The notes under the pieces are model-generated. The model saw only the letters and a list, made by a program, of their open reading frames with translations, was not told the origin of the DNA and did no database searches. The position numbers and the translations under genes are program-made. DNA of 58,251 nt, taken from the NCBI GenBank assembly GCA_045226335.1, contig JBGVCH010000076.1, forward strand, positions 1 to 58,251. The letters run 5' to 3'. Positions 13,782 through 22,972 of the stretch are shown piece after piece (the first letter of the stretch is position 1; each line of letters starts with the position of its first letter). The DNA comes from RUG11272 sp045226335 (lineage in GTDB: Bacteria > Bacillota > Clostridia > Christensenellales > Aristaeellaceae).

Positions 13782-15382
13782 TGGACAAACCTCCCGATGA
13801 TCTTCTGCATCTTCGGCGGCAGGTTCTCGGTATTCACGGTGCGGGTGAACAGGGCGATGACGGCGTAGAGTGCCACGCCCACGCCCACGCAGAGAATGAT
13901 GCCGGCGGCCAGCACGAAGCCGCTCAGGTGGCTGGGATCCCCGAAGAACAGCGTCCAGATATCCCAAACTGCCAGCCCCATAATGGCCGCGCAGCCCAGG
14001 GGCTTCAGCACGATGTCCATCACGTTGAAGCGGTAGCCCGTATACTTGCAGACATACCAGAGATTCGGCACCATGGACACGGTGTAGCACAGCAGGGAGG
14101 CCCAGGGAGCGCCGTGGATATCGATGCCGGGCCGCTGGACCAGCGTATAGTTCAGCGCGATCTTCATCCCGACGCCGACGAACAGCGTGATCATGGGGAT
14201 GTGCTGCTTCCCGGCGCCCTGCAGGATGCCGCTGGTGGCCTGCACCATGGTGAAGAGCACAATGGTCATGGCGGAGACCTGCAGCAGTTCCGCCGCGATG
14301 TTGAGGTCCTGGACGCCGTAGCTCCGGTAGCACATATAGAGGATGGGCTTGGCCAGGACGCTCATTCCCAGCGAGCAGGGGAAGCCGACCACGGCGGCCA
14401 TCTTCAGGCCGATGCCGGTTTCCTTGGCCACATACGCGCGGTCATTCCGCGCCAGACCCGCGGCGATGTCCGGCACCAGGTTGGTGCCCATGGCCATGGC
14501 GATGGCGGTGGGCACGTTGATCAGCGTGATCACCGGTCCTGTGTAAGCGCCGAACAGATCGCGGGCCCGCTCATAGCTCAGGCCGGCATTCTCCATCAGC
14601 GGCCGGATCATGTGGCTGTCGATGAAGCCCGCCAGCGGCACGATGCAGGCGGCCAGGGTGATGGGCACCGCCACGACCAGCAGCTGGGACACGATCTGCT
14701 TCGGTGTCAGCGGAACCGCGTCCTGGTCCTGCGGGAGCTCGTCCATGAGCTTGGCGGAACGCCGGTGCCGGGTGAGCATATAGATCAGGGAAACGCCCTC
14801 CGCCAGGGTGGAGCCCAGCAGGGCGCCGGCCACGCCCAGGGCGAGGCTGTGCCGGATGCCGATCAGCGCCAGCGGCAGGGCCACAAAAACCCGGCCGATC
14901 TGTTCGATCAGCTGGGAGATGGCCGTGGGCACCATGTTGCGCTGCCCCTGCAGGAAGCCGCGGTAGGCGCTCATCACGCAGACAAAGAACAGGCTGGGCG
15001 CGATGGCCATGAAGCCGAACCTGGTGTCGGGATCGCTGTGGAGCCCCACGGTGGCGGCCAGCACCATCATCAGCACGGAGGTGACCACGCCCAGCAGGGT
15101 CAGGATCCGAAGGGCCGTGCGGAAGATGCGCCTTGCGTTGGCGGGGTCCTGCCGGGTGATGTAGTGGGCCATCATCCTCGAGATGGCCACGGGGAGACCC
15201 GCGGAGGAGATGGCCAGCAGCAGGTTGTAGGTGGGGTAGACGCTGGAGTAGACCCCCATGCCGCTCTTGCCGATGAAAATGGTCAGCGGGATGCGGTAGA
15301 GGACGCCTACCACCTTGCAGATGATGCCGGCCACGCCCAGGATGGAGACGCCGCCGACGATGGACTTTTGTTTCTGGGTCAA
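13778..15382 (-). CDS. MOP-superfamily lipid/polysaccharide flippase (SpoVB/MurJ-like)
   Basis: A 534-residue polytopic membrane protein with about 14 hydrophobic segments, of the MVF/SpoVB branch of the MOP superfamily. Visible hallmarks are the first helix region GGVSILGVAGIICKVVG, RIPLTIFIGKSGMGVY and SSAGLPVAISRMMA, typical of SpoVB proteins. In spore formers SpoVB serves cortex peptidoglycan; paralogs move lipid-linked wall precursors. The start is TTG 15382, with AAGGGGG about nine bases upstream. It lies 28 bp after trkH and before the mazG fusion, the same spoVB-yabN order seen in Bacillus. Whether this cell sporulates cannot be judged from one gene. Confidence 0.9.
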   Translation of the reverse strand: MTQKQKSIVGGVSILGVAGIICKVVGVLYRIPLTIFIGKSGMGVYSSVYPTYNLLLAISSAGLPVAISRMMAHYITRQDPANARRIFRTALRILTLLGVVTSVLMMVLAATVGLHSDPDTRFGFMAIAPSLFFVCVMSAYRGFLQGQRNMVPTAISQLIEQIGRVFVALPLALIGIRHSLALGVAGALLGSTLAEGVSLIYMLTRHRRSAKLMDELPQDQDAVPLTPKQIVSQLLVVAVPITLAACIVPLAGFIDSHMIRPLMENAGLSYERARDLFGAYTGPVITLINVPTAIAMAMGTNLVPDIAAGLARNDRAYVAKETGIGLKMAAVVGFPCSLGMSVLAKPILYMCYRSYGVQDLNIAAELLQVSAMTIVLFTMVQATSGILQGAGKQHIPMITLFVGVGMKIALNYTLVQRPGIDIHGAPWASLLCYTVSMVPNLWYVCKYTGYRFNVMDIVLKPLGCAAIMGLAVWDIWTLFFGDPSHLSGFVLAAGIILCVGVGVALYAVIALFTRTVNTENLPPKMQKIIGRFVQ

Positions 15383-15410
15383 GCGCGGACACCCCCTTTC
15401 GCTCGGATCA

Positions 15411-16928
15411 TCAGACCTTCCGCCACGCGTCGCGGTGGAAGAACGCCAGGATCGGGAACAGCTCCAGACGGCCGGCCAGCATCAGGATGCTCATGACGGC
15501 TTTCGAAAAACTGCCGAAGTCGGAGAAGCCGGAGGCGCCGGCGCCGAAGCACGGGCCGATGTTGCTGACACAGGTCAGGGCGGCGGTGAAGTTGCTGATG
15601 AGGTCATACTTGCCGTCGAAGGAGATCAGCATCGCGCCGATGAGGACCATGGCCACATAGACGAAGCTGAAGACCGCCACCTGATGCAGCATCTTCTCGT
15701 CGATGCCGCGGCCCTCGAAGCGGACCCGCTGCACCCGGCGGGGATTGAAGGTGCGGCTGATCTCCCGCTTGCTCTGCTTGACCAGCAGGGCGATCCGCAT
15801 GGTCTTGATGCCGCCGGCGGTGGAGCCTACGCAGGCGCCGCAGAACATGAGGCACAGGATGATGCCGTGGGCGGCCACCGGCCAGCCCCGGGCAATGCCC
15901 TGCAGCGCGCCGGTGTCCAGCGGGGCGGTGAAGTTGTCGATGGTAAAGCCGGTGGTGGACATGACGGTGGCGACGTTGAAGAAGGAATGCCGCAGGGCCG
16001 TGCCCGCGCGGCCGTCCCACACGGGGACCACGATGAGACCGGCGATGATCAGCGCCGAACCCACCAGCATGCACAGGAACCAGCGCAGTTCCTCGCTCTT
16101 GACGAAGTCTCGCCAGCGGCCGGAGATGATGGCGAAGTACAGGGCCATGTTGATGCTGAACAGGGCCATAAAGACCGTGATGACGACCTCGGCCGCCTGG
16201 TTGTGGAGGCCGCCGACGCTGGCGGCGTAGTTGCTGAAGCCGCCGGTGCCCGCGTTGCTGACGGCGTGGATCGCCGCGTCATAGGGCGTCAGACCGCAGA
16301 TCATCAGGGCCACAAACTCCATGAAGGTCAGGGTGGCGTAGATGATGTAGAGGATCTTGGCGGAGTCCGTCATCTTGGGGGCGATCTTCGACAGGGAAGG
16401 ACCGGGGCTCTCGGCCCGGACCAGATGCGCGGAGCGGCCCGTCAGCTTGGGCAGCAGGGCCAGGCTCAGCACCAGAACGCCCATGCCGCCGATCCAGTGG
16501 GTGAAGGCCCGCCAGAAGCCCAGGCCGTACTGCATGGCGCCTCGGGTGCCGTCCGCCTCAAACATGTACTGGCCGGCCTTCAGCACGGTGGCGCCGGTGG
16601 TGGTAAAGCCGGACACCGCCTCGAAGAAGGCGTCGAAGAAGTTGGGGATAAAGCCGCTGAACATGAAGGGCAGCGCGCCGAAGAAGGACATCAGCAGCCA
16701 GGAGAGGGTGACGATCATGAAGCCCTCCCGGGCCCGGAGGTTGGTGGACTGCGGCTCCACGAGGTAGCGCATGGGCAGCCCGCAGCCGGCGCAGATCAGC
16801 CCCGAGACCAGCAGGGCGGACCAGCTGGACTCCCCGTGGAAGATCGCCAGCAGCAGGGAGGGCACCATGCAGGCGGCCTCGATCAGCAGGATGGCGCCCA
16901 GCAGGCGGAGGATCAGCTTCTTGTTCAT
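15411..16928 (-). CDS. trkH: TrkH/KtrB-family potassium uptake channel subunit
   Basis: A 505-residue membrane protein of the TrkH family. It has the repeated M1-P-M2 pattern with selectivity-filter regions such as AVSGFTTTGATVL, SNAGTGGFSNY, MSTTGFTID and SNIGPCFG, each containing the TxG- or NxG-type glycine. It imports K+ together with the regulatory TrkA protein, whose gene overlaps it by 4 bp upstream. The ATG at 16928 is part of the overlap. Normal length for TrkH. Confidence 0.96.
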   Translation of the reverse strand: MNKKLILRLLGAILLIEAACMVPSLLLAIFHGESSWSALLVSGLICAGCGLPMRYLVEPQSTNLRAREGFMIVTLSWLLMSFFGALPFMFSGFIPNFFDAFFEAVSGFTTTGATVLKAGQYMFEADGTRGAMQYGLGFWRAFTHWIGGMGVLVLSLALLPKLTGRSAHLVRAESPGPSLSKIAPKMTDSAKILYIIYATLTFMEFVALMICGLTPYDAAIHAVSNAGTGGFSNYAASVGGLHNQAAEVVITVFMALFSINMALYFAIISGRWRDFVKSEELRWFLCMLVGSALIIAGLIVVPVWDGRAGTALRHSFFNVATVMSTTGFTIDNFTAPLDTGALQGIARGWPVAAHGIILCLMFCGACVGSTAGGIKTMRIALLVKQSKREISRTFNPRRVQRVRFEGRGIDEKMLHQVAVFSFVYVAMVLIGAMLISFDGKYDLISNFTAALTCVSNIGPCFGAGASGFSDFGSFSKAVMSILMLAGRLELFPILAFFHRDAWRKV

Positions 16929-18289
16929 CTGCTGATCACCTCGTTGAGATCGCTGACGCTCTTTTCCGTGGTGATGATGACCACGCTGTCGCCGTCCTCA
17001 ATGGTGTCGTTGCCGAAGGGGACGATGACCTTGCCCCGGCGGACGATGACTGCCACGATGGAGTTGCGGCGCATGGTCAGGTCCTTGAGGGGGACGCCGA
17101 TGTAGGGCTCGCCGCCCCGAGCCAGGAATTCCAGGGCTTCCGCCTTGCCGTCCAGCAGCCGGTAGAGCTTCTCCACCCGGGTGCCGTGGCCGCCGATGCG
17201 GGCCCGGACGTACCGCAGGATGTTGGCGCTGGTGATCTGCCGGGGGGAGATGATGCTCTCCAGCCCCATGCGGCCGATGACATCCGCGTAATTGACGCGG
17301 TTGTTCTTCACCACCACTTTGGGCACGCCCTGGGTGGAGGCGTAGAGGCCCGTCAGCAGGTTTTCCTCGTCCCGGTCGGTGAGGGTGATGAAGGCGTCCA
17401 TGCTCTGGAGGCCTTCCTGCTCCAGGAGTTCCTGGTTGGTGCCGTCGCCCTCCAGCACATTGACCTGGGGCAGCTCCTCGCTGAGCTTGCCGGCCTTCTC
17501 GGGGTCGATCTCGATCAGGGTGACCTTCATGCCCAGGGGGGCGATGATGCGGGCCAGGTAGTAGCTGATCCGGCCGCCGCCCAGGATCATGACGTTCTTC
17601 ACGGTGTGGGTGTCCCGGCCCAGGTAGCGGAAGAAGTTGGTAATGTTCATCTGGTCCCCGGCCACGAAGACCCGGTCCCCGGCCTCGATGACATAGTCGC
17701 CGGTGGGGATGGCCACGGTGCCGCCCCGCTCATAGGCCGCGTACAGGACCCGGGGCAGGCCGGGCAGGCGGGAATTCAGCTGCTTTAGGCTGCAGCCGGT
17801 GACCACGTCATGGGGCTGGGCGCGGAACTCCACCATTTCCACCAGGCCTTTGGCGAAGGACTCGATGTTGCTGGCGAAGGGGAAGCGCAGCAGACGGCTG
17901 ATTTCCAGCGCGGTGGCCCGCTCGGGGTTCACCGCCAGGTCGATGCCCAGCTCGTGCTGCAGCAGGGTCAGGCTTTCATTGTACTGCGGGTCCCGGATCC
18001 GGGCGATGGCATACTTGGCCCCAAGGCGCTTGCCCACCAGGCAGCAGAGCATGTTCACTTCGTCTCCGGCGGTGGCGGCGATCAGGATGTCCGCGCGGTC
18101 CACGCCGGCTTCCATCAGGGTCTGGGCGTTGGCGCCGTTGCCGGGGACGCAGAGCACGTCCAGGGTGTCCTCGCAACGCTGGAGCACCGCTTCGTCGTTG
18201 TCGATCACGACCACGTCATGGGATTCGCTGGTGAGGTGCTCGGCCAGGGTCGCGCCGACTTTGCCCGCGCCTACAACGAGAATACGCAT
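16925..18289 (-). CDS. trkA: Trk potassium uptake regulatory subunit TrkA
   Basis: A 454-residue double-RCK protein. The first Rossmann motif is VVGAGKVG (5-12), with VVIDNDE as the second strand, and a second nucleotide-binding half begins near MILGGGRISYYLA with LIEIDPEKA. Each half is followed by a TrkA_C-type domain. It gates TrkH according to NAD(H)/ATP, and RCK_C domains in Firmicutes often bind c-di-AMP (known for the family, not shown here). The ATG at 18289 has GAGGG upstream; an ORF extension further upstream crosses a hairpin and promoter and is not coding. First gene of trkA-trkH-spoVB-mazG-hup. Confidence 0.96.
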   Translation of the reverse strand: MRILVVGAGKVGATLAEHLTSESHDVVVIDNDEAVLQRCEDTLDVLCVPGNGANAQTLMEAGVDRADILIAATAGDEVNMLCCLVGKRLGAKYAIARIRDPQYNESLTLLQHELGIDLAVNPERATALEISRLLRFPFASNIESFAKGLVEMVEFRAQPHDVVTGCSLKQLNSRLPGLPRVLYAAYERGGTVAIPTGDYVIEAGDRVFVAGDQMNITNFFRYLGRDTHTVKNVMILGGGRISYYLARIIAPLGMKVTLIEIDPEKAGKLSEELPQVNVLEGDGTNQELLEQEGLQSMDAFITLTDRDEENLLTGLYASTQGVPKVVVKNNRVNYADVIGRMGLESIISPRQITSANILRYVRARIGGHGTRVEKLYRLLDGKAEALEFLARGGEPYIGVPLKDLTMRRNSIVAVIVRRGKVIVPFGNDTIEDGDSVVIITTEKSVSDLNEVISR

Positions 18290-18323
18290 AATTTCCCTCA
18301 CAATCATCATCATCGGCCTGCAC

Positions 18324-18351
18324 AAAAACAGGGACGGCACAGCCATCCCTG
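18324..18351 (-). terminator. Hairpin with U-tract between rodA and trkA
   Basis: Minus strand CAGGGATGGC and GCCGTCCCTG pair (one G-U) around TGT and are followed by TTTTTG. It could end the mre/rodA transcript. It lies directly downstream of the trkA -10 box, so it would also be the first structure in the trkA mRNA. Confidence 0.6.
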
Positions 18352-18353
18352 CC

Positions 18354-18381
18354 ATTGTACCACAAGAGCGCGATTTTTCAA
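18354..18381 (-). promoter_or_regulatory. Promoter of trkA
   Basis: Minus strand TTGAAA (18381-18376) and TACAAT (18359-18354) with a 16-bp spacer. The predicted start is at the base of the hairpin at 18324-18351. Confidence 0.6.
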
Positions 18382-18386
18382 GACTT

Positions 18387-19592
18387 TCAGTTGTATTCCC
18401 CGGTATAGGGCCGGATGCCCACGTCCTGCTGGGGCGTGGTGAAGCTGCCGGCCAGACTGCGGTTCCGGGTGACGTTCAGCACCATGCCGATACAGGCCAT
18501 GTTGGTGACCAGGTTGGAGCCGCCGTAGGACAGGAAGGGCAGGGGGATGCCCGTGATGGGCAGCAGGCCGGTGGTCATGCCGATGTTCTCGATGACGTGG
18601 AAGAGGAACATGCCCGCGATGCCGATGATGATCAGCATGCCGAAGGTGTCCCGGGTGTACCGGGCCAGGTACAGCATGCGCCAGATCATCAGGCCGTAGG
18701 CGCCCAGCACGGCCGTGCAGCCCACGAATCCCCAGGCCTCGCCGATGGTGGCGAAGATGAAGTCCGTCCAGTCCGCGGGGACGTAGTTCAGCTGGTACCA
18801 GGCGCCGTCCACGAAGGCGCCCTTGCCGGTGAAGCCGCCGGAGCCGATGGCGATCTTGCTGTTGGTCTGCTGATAGGCGCTCTCGGAGTGCTCCGAGGGG
18901 TTGAAGAAGGAGACGATGCGCAGCACGCGGTAGTTGGTGGAGCCGGTGATGACCACGTAGGCGTAGATCGTCAGTAGCAGGAACAGCAGCAGCGCACCCA
19001 TGATCAGGAAGACTTTGAAGTCCGTCCTGGCGAACCAGAGCATGAAGGCGAACAGGAAGGCGATGACGAAGAAGGAGCCCGTCTCGCCGGACAGGATGAT
19101 GACGACGCCGGGGATGCCCACGATCATCATGATCCGGATGACGCTGCGCCGGTTGCTCATGGGCTTGTCGCCGGAGGACAGCTCCTTGGCCAGCATCAGG
19201 ATGATGGCCAGTTTGGCGAACTCCGTGGGCTGAATGGTGAAGCCCCACAGCACGTCCAGCCACTGTTTCACGCCCTGGGCGCGGTTGAAGACCCACACCA
19301 GGGTGATCAGGCCCGTGGCGCCCCAGAAGATCAGCCGGGCCTGCTGCTTGAACCAGTGCAGGGGGATGGAGATCATGAAGGACAGCACCAGGGGGGACAC
19401 CATGACGAACAGCGCCTGCCGCCATGCGGAGGAGGACTCCGCGATGTGGCTCAGCAGAGAGGCGTTGGGCGTGGAGGAGGTGGAGTAGGTGGCCACCGCC
19501 ACCGCGTAGATCCCGAAGAGGCTCAGCGCGTAGACGATGACGATCAGCGGAACGTCCAGATGCGCCCGTGCCCGCCGGTTTTCAGCGATCAA
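18387..19592 (-). CDS. rodA: Rod-shape peptidoglycan polymerase RodA (SEDS family)
   Basis: A 401-residue SEDS protein with about ten membrane segments. Characteristic parts are QPTEFAKLAIILMLAKEL (carrying the conserved Q-P-x-E-x-x-K), and the C-terminal GITGIPLPFLSYGGSN-like stretch LPITGIPLPFLSYGGS. RodA polymerises lipid II glycan strands together with PBP2 during elongation. The start is TTG 19592, nine bases after AAGGAGG; this start lies inside the last codons of minD (11-bp overlap). Last gene of the elongation operon. Confidence 0.95.
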   Translation of the reverse strand: MIAENRRARAHLDVPLIVIVYALSLFGIYAVAVATYSTSSTPNASLLSHIAESSSAWRQALFVMVSPLVLSFMISIPLHWFKQQARLIFWGATGLITLVWVFNRAQGVKQWLDVLWGFTIQPTEFAKLAIILMLAKELSSGDKPMSNRRSVIRIMMIVGIPGVVIILSGETGSFFVIAFLFAFMLWFARTDFKVFLIMGALLLFLLLTIYAYVVITGSTNYRVLRIVSFFNPSEHSESAYQQTNSKIAIGSGGFTGKGAFVDGAWYQLNYVPADWTDFIFATIGEAWGFVGCTAVLGAYGLMIWRMLYLARYTRDTFGMLIIIGIAGMFLFHVIENIGMTTGLLPITGIPLPFLSYGGSNLVTNMACIGMVLNVTRNRSLAGSFTTPQQDVGIRPYTGEYN

Positions 19593-20397
19593 TCGTTTTG
19601 ACCTCCTTTATGCGGCGGAAGCGCAGGCGGCTGAGAAACGAGAGCTTCTCGGAGCCGTACTCCGGGAAGGGGACGTTCTCGCCCTTCATGCGCCGCGCGA
19701 TGCGGATCAGGGCGCTGCGGACCTCGCAGTCCACGTCCATGATCCGGATGCGGTTGATCAGCGCCCGGTACACGCTGCGGTCGTCGGGGATCTCCCCCAG
19801 CAGGGGATAGCTGAGGCGGATGGCCGCGGCCTTGGCGGGGAGCATCTCCTTAGCCCGCACCAGTTCCGGGATCAGCCGGTTCACCACCAGCTGCGGCTTG
19901 GGGAGCGACTTGCCCGTGAGAAAGGCGCAGAGCCGCCGGGCGTCCTCGATGGACACGTCGTCGGGGGTCAGCACCACCACGGTGTGGTCCGGGTGACACT
20001 GGGTCAGGATGCGGAGGTTGCGCTCGAGCCCCGCCGGGCAGTCGATGATGACGTGGTCGAAGCTTTCGCGGAGGTCCGAGACGATGCCGTCAAACACCTT
20101 GGGCTCCAGGTCCTTGGCCCGGGCGAACTGGGAGGCGGCCAGCAGCCGGAGGTTGTCCTCCTCCGGGACACGGATCAGGGCCTGCCGGATGGAGCAGCCT
20201 TTCCGGGCCACATCCATCAGGTCGTAGACCACATTGTTCTCCACCCCCAGGATGGTGTCCTGGCATTTCAGGCCGATGTCCGCGTCCACGATGCAGACTT
20301 TGCTGCCCATTCGGCCCAGGGCGGTGGCCGTGCCGGCGCTGACGGTGGACTTGCCCACGCCGCCCTTGCCGGATGCGACCAGCCATACACTGCCCAT
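19582..20397 (-). CDS. minD: Septum-site ATPase MinD
   Basis: A 271-residue MinD/ParA ATPase. The deviant Walker A is KGGVGKST (11-18) with the signature lysine, VCIVDADIGL is the second motif, and VIIDCPAG is the Walker B-like strand. MinD cycles on the membrane and places the division inhibitor MinC. The basic C-terminus (FRRIKEVKTIDR) is amphipathic and fits a membrane targeting sequence. The start at 20397 has GGAGGAG upstream. No minC or minE is adjacent, and it is placed between mrdA and rodA, not after minC as in many Firmicutes; it might therefore work with another partner. Confidence 0.93.
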   Translation of the reverse strand: MGSVWLVASGKGGVGKSTVSAGTATALGRMGSKVCIVDADIGLKCQDTILGVENNVVYDLMDVARKGCSIRQALIRVPEEDNLRLLAASQFARAKDLEPKVFDGIVSDLRESFDHVIIDCPAGLERNLRILTQCHPDHTVVVLTPDDVSIEDARRLCAFLTGKSLPKPQLVVNRLIPELVRAKEMLPAKAAAIRLSYPLLGEIPDDRSVYRALINRIRIMDVDCEVRSALIRIARRMKGENVPFPEYGSEKLSFLSRLRFRRIKEVKTIDR

Positions 20398-20435
20398 TGT
20401 CTGTCTCCTCCTGTCTGTGGTTCCGGGGTGAATGA

Positions 20436-22949
20436 TCACGGGGCCAGGGTGTTGCCGAAGGGCAGATCGTAGTCCACCGTTCGCAGGGTCTCCATGTCCA
20501 GGTAATCATCGATGAAGTCTTTGGCGGCCATGGAGGCGTGCACGCCGCCGAAGCCGTGAGGGATAAACACCACCATGGCGATCTCCGGGTTATCCTTGGG
20601 GGTGAAGCACACGAACCAGGCGTTGTTCTCCAGGTCGATGCTGGTGACCTGGGCGGTTCCCGTCTTCGCGGCCAGCTGGCCGTAGTACTTCCAGCCCTTC
20701 TTGATGTACTTGTTACCGGTACCGCCATCGTCCACCACGCCCTCCATCCCGGTGCGCAGCAGGCTCAGGTATTCGTGGCCGTTCTCCAGATGGTTGACCA
20801 GCTGGGGTTCCCGCTGGCTGAGGATCTCGCCGCTGGGGGAGATGATGGAGTCCACCAGGGAGACGTTGTACACGTAGCCGTCGTTGGCCACGGCGCATAC
20901 GTAGCGGGCCACGGCGATGGGGGTCAGAGTGGTGACGGACTGCCCGATAGCGGTCAGAATGGTCTGGCCGCCGCCCCATTTGACGGTGTTCATGTAGTTG
21001 TAGGTGTCGCCGATGATGGACTGGGTGTACACCATGGACTTGGTCATGGACAGCTCTTCCATCAGGATGGTGCGCATGTTGTCCAGCCACTCGGACTCGT
21101 TGTAGTTGACGGCCATGTCCATGAGGCGCTTGGCGCAGACGGACAGGCGCTCGTCGTCGTACTCCAGGCCCCGGGAGATGCCGCACTCCCGCAGGTGCTT
21201 CTTGATGGCGTTGAAGACGATGATGGGCAGGGAGGTGTCCTGGCTGGCCTCGCTCATGTCCTTGGAGGGATCGTAGAGGGTGTTCTGGCAGCCCACCACG
21301 GAGCGCACCTCGCCGGGAAGATCGATGCCCGTGCGGTAGGTCAGGCCGAAGAGGGTGGCGTAGCGGTAAAGCCGCTCCTCGCCCAGCCGGCTGCCCAGCT
21401 CGTAGAAGAAGTAGTTGCAGGAGTTGGACAGGCCCTCGATGATGGTCTGATTCTGATGCTTCCAGCGGTTGTTGGCGCTGATCCAGCACTTGGGGGCCGT
21501 GCTCTGGTCCTGGTTGTACTTCATGTAATAGCCCATGTCCGAGATGTACTCTTCGGGGCCCAGTTCACCCTCGTTCAGGGCGCCGTAGCCGGTGACCATC
21601 TTGAAGATGGAGCCGGGGGTCCCCCGGGCATGGATGCCGTAGTTCAGCAGCAGGTTCCGCTCGTCGGACAGGATGGCCACGGCGCTCTGTCCGCCGGCCA
21701 CCAGGGCGTTCAGGTCATAGGTGGGGTAGTTGGCCATGGCCAGCACCCGGTCCTGCATGTCCAGGACGATCATGCAGCCGTGGGTGGCCAGCTCCATCCC
21801 GTAGCGGTCCCAGTTGCGGGTGGCGATGTCGGCCTTGTTCTCCTCCAGCCAGGCGTCCGAGACCATCTTCTTCTCTTCCATGTCCCGGATGAAGGACACA
21901 TTGTTGGCGATGGCCTGCTCCGCGTACTGCTGCAGGTTGGAGCGCAGGGTGAGCTTGACCGTGTTGCCGTCGGAGGGCTCCGCGCTGTCCAGCTCCCGCA
22001 CGATGGTGGACATCTGGTCGCGCTCCACGACGCGGTAGCCCTGGCGGGCGGAGGAGTTCTGGGTCAGCCAGTCCTCCATGGAGGACTCGATGCCGTCCCG
22101 GCCGATGGTATCGTTGTAGGAGTAGCCCTTGGCCCGGAGCGTGGTCCACATGGACTGGGAGGGTATGGCGCCGATGTAGCCGATGACCTGGGCGGCCAGG
22201 GTGGACTTGGGGTAGACCCGCTTGGTGCCCACCTCGATCTCCATGCCGCTGAGCATCATGGACTTGGTCTCCACCTCGATGACCGTCTCATAGCTGACGT
22301 CCTTGGCGATGACGATGGGCTGCGAGTTGAAGATGTTCATCTGCATTTCGCAGTAGATGGCCATGACCTTGCAGACGGTCTCCTCGCTCAGGGTGATGCC
22401 CTGCTTCTCCTGGACGGCGTCGAACTGGAAGCGGTCGTACAGCCGCTTGAAGCACGACTCCGCCGTGGGATAGCGGGAGGCGGAGAGATAGTTGTTGCTG
22501 CGCCACTGGGACTCCCGGGTGGCCAGGATCGTGTCCGACACCCCGGAGCCGAAGTTGAACTCCCATTCGCCGGTTTCCTCGCTGCGCTGGATGTTCAGCT
22601 TCAGCGCCATGGTGCCGCCGTTGCTCTCGATGATGTCGATGGCCTGCAGGATGGATTCGGTGAATTTCAGGTAGGAGGAGGCGCTGGTCTGGGAGCCGTC
22701 CTTGTAGAAGGTCACGTTGTAGATCAGCTGGTCCTCCGCCAGGATCACGGAGTCCGCGTCGATGATGTTGCCGCGCTTGCCCCGCAGCTTGATGGTCAGC
22801 TTTTTGCCGCTTTCGGCGTCCTCGGCGTAGATCTCCGAGTCCTCCAGCTGAAGACGGACCAGACCCGAGGCCAGGTAGGCAAAGCCAAGGAGTATCACGC
22901 AGGCCATGATCAGATAGCGGATCCGGAGTTTTTTGTCCTGATCGTTCAA
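20436..22949 (-). CDS. mrdA: Penicillin-binding protein 2 (elongation transpeptidase)
   Basis: An 837-residue class B PBP. A single N-terminal membrane helix (about 11-31) is followed by the dimerisation domain and the transpeptidase. The catalytic SxxK is GSIFK near residues 446-450, the SxN motif is in SNSCNYFF, and KTGTAQV is the third motif. It cross-links peptidoglycan as RodA's partner. It is longer than the usual 600-700 residues because of extra sequence in the N-terminal (pedestal) region and in the transpeptidase. The start is TTG 22949, nine bases after AAAGGAGG. It lies between mreD and minD. Confidence 0.95.
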   Translation of the reverse strand: MNDQDKKLRIRYLIMACVILLGFAYLASGLVRLQLEDSEIYAEDAESGKKLTIKLRGKRGNIIDADSVILAEDQLIYNVTFYKDGSQTSASSYLKFTESILQAIDIIESNGGTMALKLNIQRSEETGEWEFNFGSGVSDTILATRESQWRSNNYLSASRYPTAESCFKRLYDRFQFDAVQEKQGITLSEETVCKVMAIYCEMQMNIFNSQPIVIAKDVSYETVIEVETKSMMLSGMEIEVGTKRVYPKSTLAAQVIGYIGAIPSQSMWTTLRAKGYSYNDTIGRDGIESSMEDWLTQNSSARQGYRVVERDQMSTIVRELDSAEPSDGNTVKLTLRSNLQQYAEQAIANNVSFIRDMEEKKMVSDAWLEENKADIATRNWDRYGMELATHGCMIVLDMQDRVLAMANYPTYDLNALVAGGQSAVAILSDERNLLLNYGIHARGTPGSIFKMVTGYGALNEGELGPEEYISDMGYYMKYNQDQSTAPKCWISANNRWKHQNQTIIEGLSNSCNYFFYELGSRLGEERLYRYATLFGLTYRTGIDLPGEVRSVVGCQNTLYDPSKDMSEASQDTSLPIIVFNAIKKHLRECGISRGLEYDDERLSVCAKRLMDMAVNYNESEWLDNMRTILMEELSMTKSMVYTQSIIGDTYNYMNTVKWGGGQTILTAIGQSVTTLTPIAVARYVCAVANDGYVYNVSLVDSIISPSGEILSQREPQLVNHLENGHEYLSLLRTGMEGVVDDGGTGNKYIKKGWKYYGQLAAKTGTAQVTSIDLENNAWFVCFTPKDNPEIAMVVFIPHGFGGVHASMAAKDFIDDYLDMETLRTVDYDLPFGNTLAP

Positions 22950-22972
22950 GCGCGGTTTCCTCCTTTCTCAAA

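Noticed and set aside
13781..15496. Long plus-strand frame opposite spoVB (571 codons)
   Set aside because: Composition (His, Gln, Asp, Gly) is that of an antisense shadow; the minus-strand gene has clear membrane helices and family motifs.
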